From Phoronis australis (lineage: Eukaryota; Phoronida; Phoronidae), in assembly GCA_002633005.1 (NCBI GenBank), contig NMRA01000344.1:296499-360498 (forward strand): a DNA stretch of 64,000 nt, read 5' to 3'. Below, one piece after another: positions 28,001 through 35,310 of this stretch. The notes beneath the pieces were generated by a model. The model saw nothing but the letters and a program-made list of their open reading frames with translations, did not search any database and was not told where the DNA came from. The first letter of the stretch is position 1. Each line of letters begins with the position of its first letter. A program made the position numbers and the translations under genes.

Positions 28001-29148
28001 GGATATTAAAGTGTTCTAGAACGGAACTATGTCTACAAACTTTCCTAAATTGTTTTTGGAAGCTCTCTTTACTTCAACCTTTCAACACTTTCTTAGCTAA
28101 TGTTCACAGACTTACGAAATTCCAAGTGGGAGTTAATGCCTTCTCTAGGTATCTTGAGGTTGTCTGTCCTGAAGTCTTCATTGGTTGTTACAGAGGTCTG
28201 GAGTTTATCTCGTTGTTCCTGCAAGAGTTGGCTCAAGGGGAAGAGGACTTGTCTGCTGCGGCACACAAGGCCTACAGCAAAGCACTGAAGCCATACCACG
28301 GATGGGTAGTTAGGGGCATGTTTGGGGTAGGTTAGCACTGACTGTAGAGGTGCTGGGAAAGCTAAATGAAGATGACATGCTGTAGTTATGATAATCATCA
28401 CTTTGTCTAGTATATCGTATTTACTGTCAAATCCAGACCGACAATGGTTTTGAAATCCAGATATCAATCTAGTTTATTGTTTAGCTTTCTGTAGTTTTTG
28501 TTTCTTGTATGGCAATTATCTATCATGCTTTAAGGGTTATTTCAACTAGTGTGTTTTTCACCATAGAATCATTGATTTCTTAACCTGGTAATTGTTCGGC
28601 TCTATAGTCAAAAGAAATGGAGAGTGTTTATGATGTCAGAGTTGATGTCGTTTATGAATCTTATACAAATCTATTAATTGCAGTACAAGGTGTTATTTAC
28701 ATTAGTGTGTTCAGTTTTATTGTGACAAATATTTTGAATGTTGTTACTGTAAATTCCCAATTCTTTGATTTCTCAATCTTTATCCTCTCGTGCAGCTTTG
28801 TATAAAAGAATATTGAAGAATTTCCATAAAATTTTTGCAACCACTTGCATTTCTATTTTGAATTTCTACTACGCATCGAGGTTCAGGGTTCAAATCATGT
28901 CAACTTCGTTCTAACACGATTCTTCACACGTCATTTTGCTCTCGTTTTAGCTTGCCATGAAAGCTGCACCATACAAGACACAGTTCTTTGAGCATCTCTC
29001 TGTGTCAAGGACTCACTGTGCTAGTCCAGGATTTAACAAACAACTTGTCTCAGATATCAGGAACTACACAGCCTCTCTCGAGTCATTGTTAAACAAGATC
29101 AACAAATTCTACTCAGTTGAGAATCTTCACTCTGCCGAACCTGTGTAA
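6928..29148 (+). CDS. PLEKHA8: PLEKHA8 / FAPP2 orthologue, spliced, first exon missing
   Basis: Spliced gene for a pleckstrin-homology plus glycolipid-transfer protein. In vertebrates FAPP2 binds PI4P and ARF1 at the trans-Golgi through its PH domain and carries glucosylceramide with its GLTP domain. Eleven exons join in frame: 6928-7044, 8157-8327, 10155-10294, 11912-12085, 13600-13646, 21995-22228, 23681-23766, 27386-27444, 27670-27800, 28194-28326, 28951-29148, every junction having AG/GT borders and matching phase. They encode 495 full residues plus the end of one codon; with a first exon of about 13 residues the total is near 509, close to the roughly 520 of vertebrate FAPP2. Seen: PH core [17 protein letters not shown], a central [13 protein letters not shown] segment, a Ser/Arg-rich linker, and GLTP signatures (D and N of [10 protein letters not shown] of ALLWLK, H of YHGWVVRG). 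PLEKHA3 shares the PH part but lacks GLTP, which excludes it. The ATG exon was not found in 1-6927. Confidence 0.95.
7086..7490. mobile_element. 405-bp inverted-repeat element in PLEKHA8 intron
   Basis: The left end AGGGCCCGGTCTCTAATCTT and the right end AAGATTGGAGACCGGGCTCT are inverted repeats of about 20 bp with few mismatches. The interior is rich in ACTCGAA and its complement. It starts 42 bp after the splice donor, in the intron between the two PH-domain exons. Confidence 0.75.
8157..8327 (+). CDS. PLEKHA8: PLEKHA8 exon: second half of PH domain
   Basis: Acceptor TTTCAG ends at 8156; donor GTAAGT starts at 8328. It reads [20 protein letters not shown] and continues through [17 protein letters not shown], the C-terminal helix of the PH domain with its invariant Trp. 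The phase (one base carried in, one carried out) fits both neighbours. The open frame extending upstream to 8039 and downstream to 8356 is intron. Confidence 0.95.
8328..10154 (+). other. PLEKHA8 intron with a 1.4-kb inverted-repeat element
   Basis: Most of this intron is the element at 8536-9932. The rest shows no exon and no further repeat. Confidence 0.6.
8536..9932. mobile_element. 1.4-kb element with 16-bp perfect inverted ends
   Basis: GCCGTAATAACCGCCC at 8536-8551 is repeated in perfect inversion at 9917-9932. Subterminal sequences again carry paired AAGCGCCC-type words (8570s and 9909-9914). No open frame over 90 codons lies inside, so it is non-autonomous. The ends resemble the CGTTAACCGCCC words of the elements at 2988 and 31061, suggesting a larger relative. 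Confidence 0.75.
10155..10294 (+). CDS. PLEKHA8: PLEKHA8 exon: post-PH helical segment
   Basis: Acceptor TTAG ends at 10154 and donor GTAATT starts at 10295. It encodes [20 protein letters not shown] and then [15 protein letters not shown], a stretch well conserved between FAPP proteins just after the PH domain. It is Lys/Glu-rich and probably helical. It ends on a codon boundary after PPDVQ. Confidence 0.93.
10295..11911 (+). other. PLEKHA8 intron, no gene
   Basis: Contains a small hairpin (10674-10719, stem word TGTTATTAC) and a GTA/GCA trinucleotide run at 11079-11123. Nothing else is supported. Confidence 0.55.
11079..11123. repeat. AGT/AGC trinucleotide microsatellite
   Basis: An interrupted run of AGTAGTAGTAGCAGCAGCAG type, about 45 bp. 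On the minus strand it encodes a poly-Ala/Thr shadow frame that is not a gene. Confidence 0.85.
11912..12085 (+). CDS. PLEKHA8: PLEKHA8 exon: [10 protein letters not shown] segment
   Basis: A pyrimidine-rich acceptor (TTTGTCTCCGCAG) ends at 11911 and a donor GTAACA begins at 12086. Exactly 58 codons: [20 protein letters not shown], then a looser region ending GPLLKK. The [11 protein letters not shown] core is the second conserved block between the PH and GLTP domains of FAPP2. Confidence 0.93.
12086..13599 (+). other. PLEKHA8 intron, no feature seen
   Basis: AT-rich DNA with no clear repeat structure and no exon-like open frame beyond read-through of the flanking exons. Confidence 0.5.
13600..13646 (+). 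CDS. PLEKHA8: PLEKHA8 small linker exon
   Basis: A 47-bp exon bounded by CTCTTCCAG and GTATGT. It encodes [15 protein letters not shown] plus two bases of an Arg codon. The sequence itself is poorly conserved, so the call rests on clean splice sites, on phase, and on the fact that it joins the flanking exons without a stop. It could be a cassette exon, but skipping its 47 bp would shift the frame. Confidence 0.8.
13832..14053. repeat. 37-bp minisatellite, six copies
   Basis: The unit TGAATGTATACTGGACGGGC, followed by TGGAGTCAGCCTGTTAT, is repeated six times head to tail with one to three changes per copy. 222 bp is exactly six units. The open frame across it is a consequence of the repeat. 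Confidence 0.95.
14137..14245. mobile_element. 109-bp hairpin element, copy 1 of a four-member family
   Basis: The left end GGCAACAGTCTGATATAACA and the right end TATGTCAGACTATTACC are inverted repeats, with an inner pair around ATCAGTTTGATGCCC and AAACTGGTTCTCAAAATTC. Related hairpins are at 16461, 25572 and 31335. Confidence 0.75.
14581..14777. repeat. TACC tetranucleotide microsatellite with an N
   Basis: About 195 bp of imperfect (TACC)n mixed with TAACT steps. The undetermined base at 14732 lies inside, so true length and phase are uncertain. The open frame reading [14 protein letters not shown] is a microsatellite translation, not a gene. Confidence 0.95.
14798..15192. mobile_element. 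395-bp foldback element with ~70-bp inverted ends
   Basis: The left arm (14798-14873, GAAAACACGACTGGACTATT onward) matches the reverse complement of the right arm (15112-15192) over about 70 bp with scattered mismatches. Both arms include AACAATCTCCTTT next to TCAGG. The middle holds ATTTCGAGCCCCCATG and CATCATCAGG, wording also seen at the ends of Penelope-like elements, but no coding sequence. Confidence 0.7.
16461..16561. mobile_element. 101-bp hairpin element, copy 2 of the four-member family
   Basis: GGTAATAGTCACTTACAG at the left is inverted at the right as CTGTAACTGACAATTGCC. The inner words AACCAGTTTGCTC and GTGGTTCTCAAAATCC match the family core seen at 14137. Confidence 0.65.
19537..19575. 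repeat. TG/CG alternating run
   Basis: A (TG)n run passes into (CG)n and back into TATG steps. Alternating purine-pyrimidine DNA of this kind can adopt Z-DNA. Intronic; no function inferred. Confidence 0.8.
20579..20775. repeat. three degenerate ~70-bp tandem repeats
   Basis: Each unit starts TGTCTTGCACTRTAGACAT or close, contains GTCATTCTGAATGCRTTT and ends in a T-rich stretch. Divergence is roughly 15-25 % by eye. Confidence 0.65.
21165..21388. repeat. 28-bp minisatellite, eight copies
   Basis: TCATTACCTTGGTACACTGG followed by TTTTGAAT is repeated eight times (224 bp). The copies are identical except one T-to-G change in the fourth and a change at the very end, so the array is young or homogenised. 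Confidence 0.97.
21633..21895. repeat. dispersed repeat, copy 1 of 2
   Basis: Similar along its length to 22425-22700: both share AAAATKTCACC, TTTAGGACA, GTTGAAATTTT or GTGAAATTTT, a TTTTGTTTTTT run, a GTAYSTACCAT-like word and TTCACAAT. No ends or coding sequence identified. Confidence 0.5.
21995..22228 (+). CDS. PLEKHA8: PLEKHA8 exon: Ser/Arg-rich linker
   Basis: Acceptor CTTTCAG ends at 21994; donor GTAAAC starts at 22229. In the frame set by the neighbours it reads [20 protein letters not shown], then a run rich in Ser, Arg and Asp, ending [10 protein letters not shown]. The Ser/Arg-rich part looks disordered and a likely phosphorylation target; the terminal PTFFS motif precedes the GLTP domain in FAPP2. 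A second open frame over the same bases is a shadow. Confidence 0.92.
22229..23680 (+). other. PLEKHA8 intron with dispersed and short tandem repeats
   Basis: Holds the second copy of the dispersed repeat (22425-22700) and a two-copy tandem at about 23023-23110 with the shared word GGTCAACTACTGAGTTATCA. No exon seen. Confidence 0.5.
22425..22700. repeat. dispersed repeat, copy 2 of 2
   Basis: The partner of 21633-21895, same orientation, on the other side of the Ser/Arg-rich exon. Divergence is high (perhaps 30 %), so this is an old insertion pair. Confidence 0.5.
23681..23766 (+). CDS. PLEKHA8: PLEKHA8 exon: start of GLTP domain
   Basis: Acceptor CATTACAG ends at 23680, donor GTAAGT begins at 23767. 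Encodes [20 protein letters not shown] and ACLALAGVF, matching the first GLTP helix (GIPTxxFL type). No open frame over 60 residues marks it; it was found by splice sites and homology. Confidence 0.93.
23838..24360. mobile_element. 523-bp inverted-repeat element
   Basis: The left arm contains AGTTGCATTTGGCGACCTAG and the right arm, in inversion, AGGTTGCATTGGTCGC with CCAGGTCGTC. The arms match over some 70 bp with gaps, ending TAGTGCA and TGCACTG. The 121-codon minus-strand frame inside has no family signature. Confidence 0.7.
24504..25003. mobile_element. 500-bp inverted-repeat element with 6-bp target duplication
   Basis: CAGGGCTTGGAAT (24504-24516) is perfectly inverted at 24991-25003, and ATTACC flanks both ends (24498-24503 and 25004-25009). 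Subterminal GGAAACGCGG and GTTTCCGCG pairs extend the foldback. CAGGG-type ends recall hAT elements, but those make 8-bp duplications, so the superfamily is open. It also carries a 20-bp T run. Confidence 0.85.
25572..25681. mobile_element. 110-bp hairpin element, copy 3 of the four-member family
   Basis: GGCAATAGTCTGATATAACG at the left and TTATATCTGACCATTACC at the right are inverted. The core CAGTTTGATGCCCGTTATTC is almost the same as in the copy at 14137. Confidence 0.75.
25907..26546. repeat. 40-bp minisatellite, about 16 copies
   Basis: The unit TACGATGTTTTGAGGTGGTC, then ATGTAGGAACATCATGTCTA, is repeated about sixteen times over 640 bp. Variants (GTGATC, CATATAGG, CAAAACCATG) recur in blocks, so multi-unit segments were duplicated. 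One unit near 26450 is shortened. Confidence 0.95.
26548..26775 (-). mobile_element. tRNA-derived SINE-like unit
   Basis: Read on the minus strand from about 26770, the sequence has a box A-like word TGGCCTAGTGGTGAGAG and, about 30 bases later, a box B-like GCTTCAAACCCTG, the spacing of a tRNA-type internal promoter. A non-tRNA body of about 150 bp follows. It does not fold as an intact tRNA. Copy number cannot be judged here. Confidence 0.55.
27386..27444 (+). CDS. PLEKHA8: PLEKHA8 exon: GLTP glycolipid head-group site
   Basis: A 59-bp exon between CCTACAG and GTAAGT. It encodes [20 protein letters not shown]. The Asp and Asn of MDFTGN, with the Lys opening the next exon, correspond to the D48, N52 and K55 triad of GLTP that hydrogen-bonds the sugar head group. 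All three residues are intact. Confidence 0.95.
27670..27800 (+). CDS. PLEKHA8: PLEKHA8 exon: GLTP core helices
   Basis: Acceptor GACTTCAG, donor GTATGG. Encodes [20 protein letters not shown] and onward to TQALLWLKR. The Trp of LLWLK is the platform that stacks on the first sugar in GLTP-fold proteins. The preceding intron is only 225 bp. Confidence 0.95.
27801..28950 (+). other. last two PLEKHA8 introns
   Basis: The introns (27801-28193 and 28327-28950) flank the exon at 28194. They are AT-rich with no repeat or extra exon that I can support. Confidence 0.5.
28194..28326 (+). CDS. PLEKHA8: PLEKHA8 exon: GLTP helices with catalytic-site His
   Basis: Acceptor GTTACAG ends at 28193; donor GTAGGT begins at 28327. 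Encodes [20 protein letters not shown] and then [13 protein letters not shown]. The His of YHGWV is the conserved GLTP His that contacts the ceramide amide. The open frame that begins 250 bp upstream is intron read-through. Confidence 0.95.
28951..29148 (+). CDS. PLEKHA8: PLEKHA8 terminal coding exon
   Basis: Acceptor CGTTTTAG ends at 28950. It encodes [20 protein letters not shown], a C-terminal helix, and ends SAEPV with TAA at 29146-29148. The terminal helix and a short free C-terminus are typical of FAPP2. Confidence 0.95.
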   Translation, partial: LAMKAAPYKTQFFEHLSVSRTHCASPGFNKQLVSDIRNYTASLESLLNKINKFYSVENLHSAEPV

Positions 29149-30905
29149 CCATCTCTGTTGCTGGAGGTTCTCGCATATGCAATGCAAGACTGTTCACGTG
29201 TCCACCACACAATGTGTCGTCAGTTTGTGTGTTCAGCAACTGGGTACCCAGGCATGGTGTTGTATTGTGTAATGGATGAATTGTCGTGAGCTGGTGGTCA
29301 ACAAGTGTGATATCTGTGGCATGTTAGCTCTTGGTGTAAAGGTTGAATTGTCATGAGCTAGTGGTCAAAAAGTGGCGTCTAGACATGTTAGCTCTTGGTG
29401 TTACTGGAAAGTGTCACACATAGATTAGTGGTAGGAGCAGTTACCCAGAATGCTTTGTTGTCAGGTTTAGTCACCGCCAAATTGTCACGAGAGCAAAGTT
29501 TTGATTCTGAAAATAGTAAAAAGATTATATATAAGTGGTCAACAATTATGATCCCCGCATTATGTGGAAATGAGGTGACATGAATGTGGTTTAGGTTTGT
29601 TTTGAACATCACATGGATTGTGGGAGGGAATTATTTGCTTCAAGTCAAGTGTTTTTAGTTTCCTTGCTCAAATCACAGGATCCTTCTTTGGACCTGAACG
29701 AGGTTATTCTCTCACCCACTAACAACCATATTGCTCTTGAGGCAGACATGAAGACAGGCGGAAGTCGGCTTCAAACTGAGTTCAGTCATTACTTCCAAGT
29801 TTAAAAGCTACCTGTAATATTGTTAAGCAACTTTTTGGTACCATTTTAATCGCAACTGGTTTAAATCCAAAGTTGAAGATTTCGAGACATGGAATATCAC
29901 AAAGATTGTGTTTTAAATTATTAACATTCGATTGGAACAGCTGTATGATAAAAAGTTAATATCCAACTCAGTTATGAGACAATTCTGTTTTTCTATTGCT
30001 TGACTCTTGAGGGAGAAATGTTAACTACTAAACACTAGATTTATTGTTCTCGTTAAAGTTACTTGTTAGATATTGAGAGGTTCCACTGTTATGGTATCTG
30101 TTTATTAAGGTCGACCATTATAATGTTGACTCCCTTGATTGCTTGTATGCATTTCCAAACAAATGTTAGATTCTCTGTTATAATACATCATTATGTTGCC
30201 ACCTATGGACTCACAGTTGTTGTTGCTGGGATGTGCAGTCAAAATACTGTGAGAGGGCTATGAACATATTAACATATTTATTGAAACACTGTCAGTGTTA
30301 AATTGCCACTGTACATATTAACAAAGAAATCTGTCACGTTCTTTATGATTTTGGGTTCTATTTATTTTCATTGTGAGACACTAGGTATACAGTAATTTCC
30401 AACATAATCTGCTAGACAGACTTGGATAAAACTCTTGTCAGACTCGGCCAAAGTTGTACGAATTTCTTGCCATAATTATTTGGAAGTTGAATGTTTGTCC
30501 CAAGTAATAGAGTTTTTGTGGAACTTTAGTCAGAGTTTAATAAGATGTTATTGTGCCTAGTCACTAAATGTGTACTTACAAATGGAATGTACTTGCTCAG
30601 CGAGTTGTCATGATTTTGACAAAGTGCACCTGTTAAGGTTAGGTGTACTCCTAATAATATTTTTTTTTCTTGAAATATCAAAGTAACTAGTGAATGCCTA
30701 TTCATAAAAGTGTTTACTTTCTGATACTAGGACTAATCTTGTCATTCACAACACTATACCATTCTCAGAGTCATGTGAACATGGGTTTTTGAAAAAAATG
30801 TTGTTTTTTGAAAAGTACATTGATAGGAGAATAGTCTTTTCACCGACTTTTCTCAAATATATATTTTCTGTGTTAATACTTCAATAAAATGCTCAAAGCA
30901 CCATG
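29149..30905 (+). terminator. PLEKHA8: PLEKHA8 3' UTR with poly(A) signal
   Basis: After the stop codon about 1.75 kb of non-coding, T-rich DNA leads to the only well-placed canonical AATAAA on this strand, at 30883-30888. Cleavage would be expected about 10-30 bp further on. A degenerate 68-bp tandem duplication lies inside (29275-29402). The end of the UTR is inferred from the signal alone. Confidence 0.55.
29275..29402 (+). repeat. two-copy tandem repeat in the PLEKHA8 3' UTR
   Basis: A unit of roughly 65 bp is present twice: both copies contain GAATTGTCRTGAGCTRGTGG, then GTCAA, and end ATGTTAGCTCTTGGTGT. The copies have diverged by several substitutions and short gaps. Confidence 0.75.
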
Positions 30906-31060
30906 TCTGGCGTTGCCCATACAGGTAGGACCCATGTGTTTGTTTTTGTGAAATAGGAGTACATATAACCCTAAGATTTGACAGAATTGGAACTGTTTCT
31001 GTTATGAAAAGAAGTGGATATTTAGCTGTTGTTTTTTTTGCACTGAAAACTGCTGTACAC

Positions 31061-31224
31061 TACCGTAATCGTTCGGGTTAACGCCCTGGGCGGTTAAATT
31101 GGCGAATCCAAAAAAATCGGGGGAGGGCGGTTAACCGAGCAGTGGGCGGTTAAATCGAAAATCCACTTAAAGTCGGGGATGGGCGGCTAACTGAGCATTG
31201 GCGTTAACCCGAACGAGTACGGTA
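31061..31224. mobile_element. 164-bp hairpin element, GTTCGGGTTAACGCCC family, copy 2
   Basis: TACCGTAATCGTTCGGGTTA at 31061 is inverted at 31200-31224 (ending CGAGTACGGTA) with one mismatch. The interior is the reverse complement of the element at 2988: the words CCCTGGGCGGTTAAATTGGC and GGCGGTTAACCG appear in the opposite order. Confidence 0.85.
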
Positions 31225-31334
31225 GTACAGTAGTTGTAGCCCTAAAATATTCTGGGGAGCAATGTTCTACTTACAGTACTGTGTTCTGTGTTGTCCAACG
31301 GACGCAAGGCTGCTTGGCTCCAGAATAGATTAAC

Positions 31335-31447
31335 AAGTAACTGTCACCTGCAGGAGTCCTGTATTTTAAGAACCAGTTTTCAACACTTAATAACAGCATT
31401 AAACTGGTTTTCAAAATCTGGGATCCTTGTACTGAGTGACAATTGCT
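31335..31447. mobile_element. 113-bp hairpin element, copy 4 of the four-member family
   Basis: AGTAACTGTCAC at the left and GAGTGACAATTGCT at the right are inverted, with an inner pair TTTTAAGAACCAGTTTTCAA and AAACTGGTTTTCAAAAT. The most diverged copy. Confidence 0.55.
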
Positions 31448-32204
31448 AATAAATATTTGACAATAAATGAATTACTTGTGAATTACTTTTATAAAACTGT
31501 AACTTAATTTGCCACTTTGGACAGTTTTGAAAATGAAATCAGCAGCATTTTAACAGTACTAAGTGATGGTGTGATCAAGGATATTGCCTTATGTTGTTAG
31601 AGAATCAGTTTAATATGTTAACAACATCATTTTATTACAGTGTTTTCAAGTTTGATTTGGTGGGTATTTAAGCAAACAATGGCGTGGGGCTTCTCTTCGC
31701 AGGAATCTTGAGAATGTGTTTCATGGTTCTAACTCCTACGCCAATTTAAGTTGATATTACTTTGATCTCCTTGGTTACCATGGACATGTAGGCTTTGTGG
31801 TTCCTGTTCCACCAGTTAAGTGTTTCAGTTTTTGTGTTACTTGGTATGTACACTGTATACATCTACTTAATTCCATCTTATTTTCTTATTATGATTTCAT
31901 GGTCAGGGTGTATTTAAAATCTTGAATTTGTTGCTGATAAAACAAAGAGTTTCATATTAGTAAAGGAAAGGTACATGAAAAGTTAGTTATTGATTTGTAT
32001 TCCAGACTCTTCCACAAAACAACCGCGTAAAGTTATCTCCCCTGTGTCGCCTCTGTCATTTGCCACTGCAGCTTGGAACTCCAAGCTTGGCAGTATTGAA
32101 TACGTGAAACGAAAATAATGAAATCTCACCCCTGACCAAAAAGGCAGATTCTGAGAATATATACATTGGTGTTAGTTACCGAGTTGATTTCAAATAATTA
32201 TATG

Positions 32205-32372
32205 TACATGTAGCCCTGCACATTTATTGGAGACCCGTCCATTGTATACATGTAGCCCTGCACATTTATTGGAGACCCGTCCATTGTATACACGTAGCCC
32301 TGCTCATTTATTGGAGACCCGTCCATTGTATACATGTAGCCCTGCACATTTATTGGAGACCCGTCCATTCTA
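32205..32372. repeat. 42-bp minisatellite, four copies
   Basis: TACATGTAGCCCTGCACATT, then TATTGGAGACCCGTCCATTGTA, is present four times (168 bp) with only about three changes in total. Confidence 0.95.
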
Positions 32373-33440
32373 TGAAGTGCACTTTTTGGTAATCAATTGA
32401 ATATAATAAAAGTTGGGATTGCAAAAATTTTGGAATAGGAATGTTAACGTAAGTAACAGAACAACACAAACGTCTGCTTCACAACTAGATTGGTTTTGGC
32501 GGCACTAATTTAACAATTTATAGATATCGCAATAGCGGAGTTGCAACGCCGCCATATTGGAAATGGGTCAGAATGTTGCATTGTGGTTAAGCCGGTAAAC
32601 AAGTACGTCGGCAAGCGTGGGGGCGAACCGGCCACAGGGAGGTTATACGTATTGTGTGCTTGGCATGGTTGTGTGGTTGAGGCTACCTGATACAGGTAGT
32701 GAACACCACTCAAAAACCACTGCGCACTGGTGGGAAGTCTACAACTGGCAGCAGCATCTATGTACTCTCAAAATCATTTCGAATATTCTAACAATACAGG
32801 CCCGAAAAGGTTTACTCAGTTTTGCGGAAAAATTTAATCGCAGATTGATTCTTGAAGCGATTGGTGTCTCGCAGAGCCGCATGTCTACATCTGAAAAAGA
32901 GCATTTTTGCGGTAAATGGTCTTAAGTCACAATTCAGTTTCTTTGGTGGAACTACGCCATTTCAACTATCAAACCAAAAATAACGAATATTTTCATACGT
33001 AGCTACGTCAGAGGAATTACGATAGGGAGGGGAAAATGTTTACTAAAGGCGGCCTTATTATATGCCCACATATTTTATATGAGGGTCATATCTGTCCGGA
33101 GTCCGCTGCTGTACTTTTAAATGCCTTGCAGAATCTTGATGAGATTTGGCAAATGTGTATCTGTGAAGCAGATCAGGGCGTAGCATCTCGGTTGGCATTC
33201 AGGGCGTTGTAATTGCCTAGACGACGACGAATTTCAGGCTAATCCGACTACTGCTGTATACCTAGTAGCAATTTATTTTTTTATGCTTGCCTCTGTATCT
33301 TTTGAGTTCTTTGGTGGATTTTCGCGAAATTTTGAAAATACGTTTTTATTAAGGAGGCGATGACGCTTCCAATTTTCGGACGGACTTACGCCACCTAGTG
33401 GCCATTAATTTTTTAATAAGTTTTAGTCGTTATCCTCTCT

Positions 33441-33684
33441 CATGCGCGCACCCAGCCTTTAATATGGGGGGCTTGAATCTCTGACAAAGTGGACCTTTTG
33501 CTAACAAAAAGCGGGAGGATTAAAAAAACGGGGTACCACCTTCAGGTTTGTGGACTATGCGTCTGCGCCTTTTTAGTGGACTTTTGTCTCGTTTTCTCGG
33601 ACTTTTTGTTTTGAGGCGGACCATTTTACCCACTTCGCCAAATGGGGGGGCTCCTTCGAGCCCCTCCCCCTGGGTGCGGGCATG
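33441..33684. mobile_element. 244-bp inverted-repeat element, CATGCGCGCACCCAG family, copy 1
   Basis: CATGCGCGCACCCAG at the left is inverted as CTGGGTGCGGGCATG at the right with one mismatch. It matches 51965-52212 in the same orientation, sharing AAGCGGGAGGA, ACGGGGTACCA, GGACTTTTGTCTCG and CACTTCGCCAAATGGGGGG. Non-coding; the 142-codon frame across it is spurious. Confidence 0.85.
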
Positions 33685-33873
33685 TCTCTATCCGCTAAAC
33701 AATTCAAATGACCATTATGAACATTGGCAGGTTTTTCCTGATGAGCTGACTGCAACTGTCATTGATTTTCTGTCGGTTTTACTTCCTTGGCGCCACCTAA
33801 TGGCAATTTGTTTTTTGCGTTCATACAGCTGGATCTCCTTAACTCTTTGGAAAATCTTTTTTGAAAATTGGCT

Positions 33874-34443
33874 GAGGGCTGTTCCAGTAAAATCTGTGTG
33901 GGAGGGGGGGAAGGCACCTTTTTTTCACACCCACCACCCATATTTTTCATTTATTTCTTCAGCCTACCAACCGTAATTTTTTAAGTTTGAAATGCAACCA
34001 CCCGTAATTTTTTTGTTCTTGTGGTTGACTGCACAGGCGCTTGAGTTTATCTGTTCCTCCATCACCACTAACGTCATTCATTACTAAGAAAACACATGTT
34101 TCTTATATGGTTATTAGCCATCGAGAAATTCGAGTACCTGTGGCTAAATGGTGTTATGGGCATGCCGATGAGGAGATTGGAGGGAGTGAAAAAGTCGGAG
34201 CTTTTTGCAAGTTGCATTTTTGTTTCAGTTTTTGATTCTGTGCGGATTGTTTATAAAATTTACTTAAATTACCCACCGTCAAACATTTGTGGCCCAATGA
34301 AACAACAACGACCTGTGAATTTTTATTTTTTTTTTTTTTTGAAGTACGACCACCAGCCATTTTGACTTTAAATCAAACGCAACCACCCATAAATTTTTGT
34401 TTCAGTTGCCTTCCCCCCCACAGATTTTGCTGGAACAGCCCTG
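33874..34443. mobile_element. 570-bp inverted-repeat element with CAGGGCTGTTCCAG-type ends
   Basis: The left GAGGGCTGTTCCAGTAAAAT and the right, in inversion, CAGGGCTGTTCCAGCAAAAT continue into matching G-runs and AAGGCA, giving about 45 bp of imperfect inverted repeat. The interior repeats ACCACCCGTAATTTTT-like words. CTGA flanks both sides. hAT-like ends; no transposase. Confidence 0.75.
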
Positions 34444-34764
34444 ATGTGTTCCTGTGACGATGGCAACAGATGAGGAAGATTTTCATACCAATACGACTAC
34501 AGCTTGGTCCCTTAGTGCGTGACTATTTTACATTTTTTTACGTTTGCCTCTGTCATTTGAGTTACTGGTGGATTTTCGTGAAATTTGGCTGATATGTTTC
34601 TACAGTATAAGGAGACAACAATGCCTTCTCACTGCTGGGCGGATTCGGCATATTCTGCGCCACCTACTGATCATTTTTATTTTTTCTACTCTGTTTTGGC
34701 GTCCGCAGCGTTTTCATCCGCCAAACTGCTCAAAGGATAATTATTAAACTTATCACTTGTGTTC

Positions 34765-35310
34765 CTGACGGTGGGCGCAAGTCGTCACAGATCGGTGCTA
34801 ATAGCTTTCTTTGCAGCGATAGAATCAAGACTTCACTGATTAATCTCGGCCGTACACACACAAGTCTATTGAACAAAACGCACGACTTCACCTCTGTTCT
34901 AGTATGCTCCAGTCAGTTCTGCCAAGTGTTGACTTGTGAGCTCTCGAGTCACTTCTAGCAACTGTCACAATCGTTGATTCGATAACTTGGTGTCTATATA
35001 CCTGACTTACTATTGACTATTGTTGTAACTGCTGACCCTGTAACTGCTGAGTTCAGAACTATAACTGAAACTTTGAAACTAGCTATCACTTACGCATGCC
35101 TGAGTACTTATAATCTCTTAACAATGTTCCAGGACAATTCACTCACAGTGTAGAACTTTCCGGAATCTCCCCATCCATTCTACAAACAAATCCGGCTCCA
35201 GAAGGCGTCGACTTGAATTTTCTCACATCCTATTGAAAACGAATAACGTAATCATTGGCCATGTCAATCAAGTGCTATTTGCTAGTCAACAACATACAAA
35301 AATAAAAAAC
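34765..35310. repeat. LTR-like dispersed repeat, copy 1
   Basis: Collinear with 36177-36735 over about 550 bp: shared words include GTGCTAATAGCTTTC, a GTGTCTATATACCTG versus GCTGTCTTTATAGCTG promoter-like stretch, TGAGTACT, ACGTAATCA and GTCAATCAAGTGCTAT. Gene-less repeats of this length with a central TATA-like box fit solo LTRs, but clear TG..CA ends were not established. Confidence 0.5.

Noticed and set aside
32585-32640. tRNA-like words (GTGGTTAAGCCGG and GGGGGCGAACC)
   Set aside because: Spacing and pairing are too poor for a tRNA or a clear SINE head.
33548-33976. 142-codon plus-strand frame
   Set aside because: It crosses the right half of one inverted-repeat element, spacer and the left end of another; composition is that of the repeats and the second element copy at 51965 does not keep the frame.
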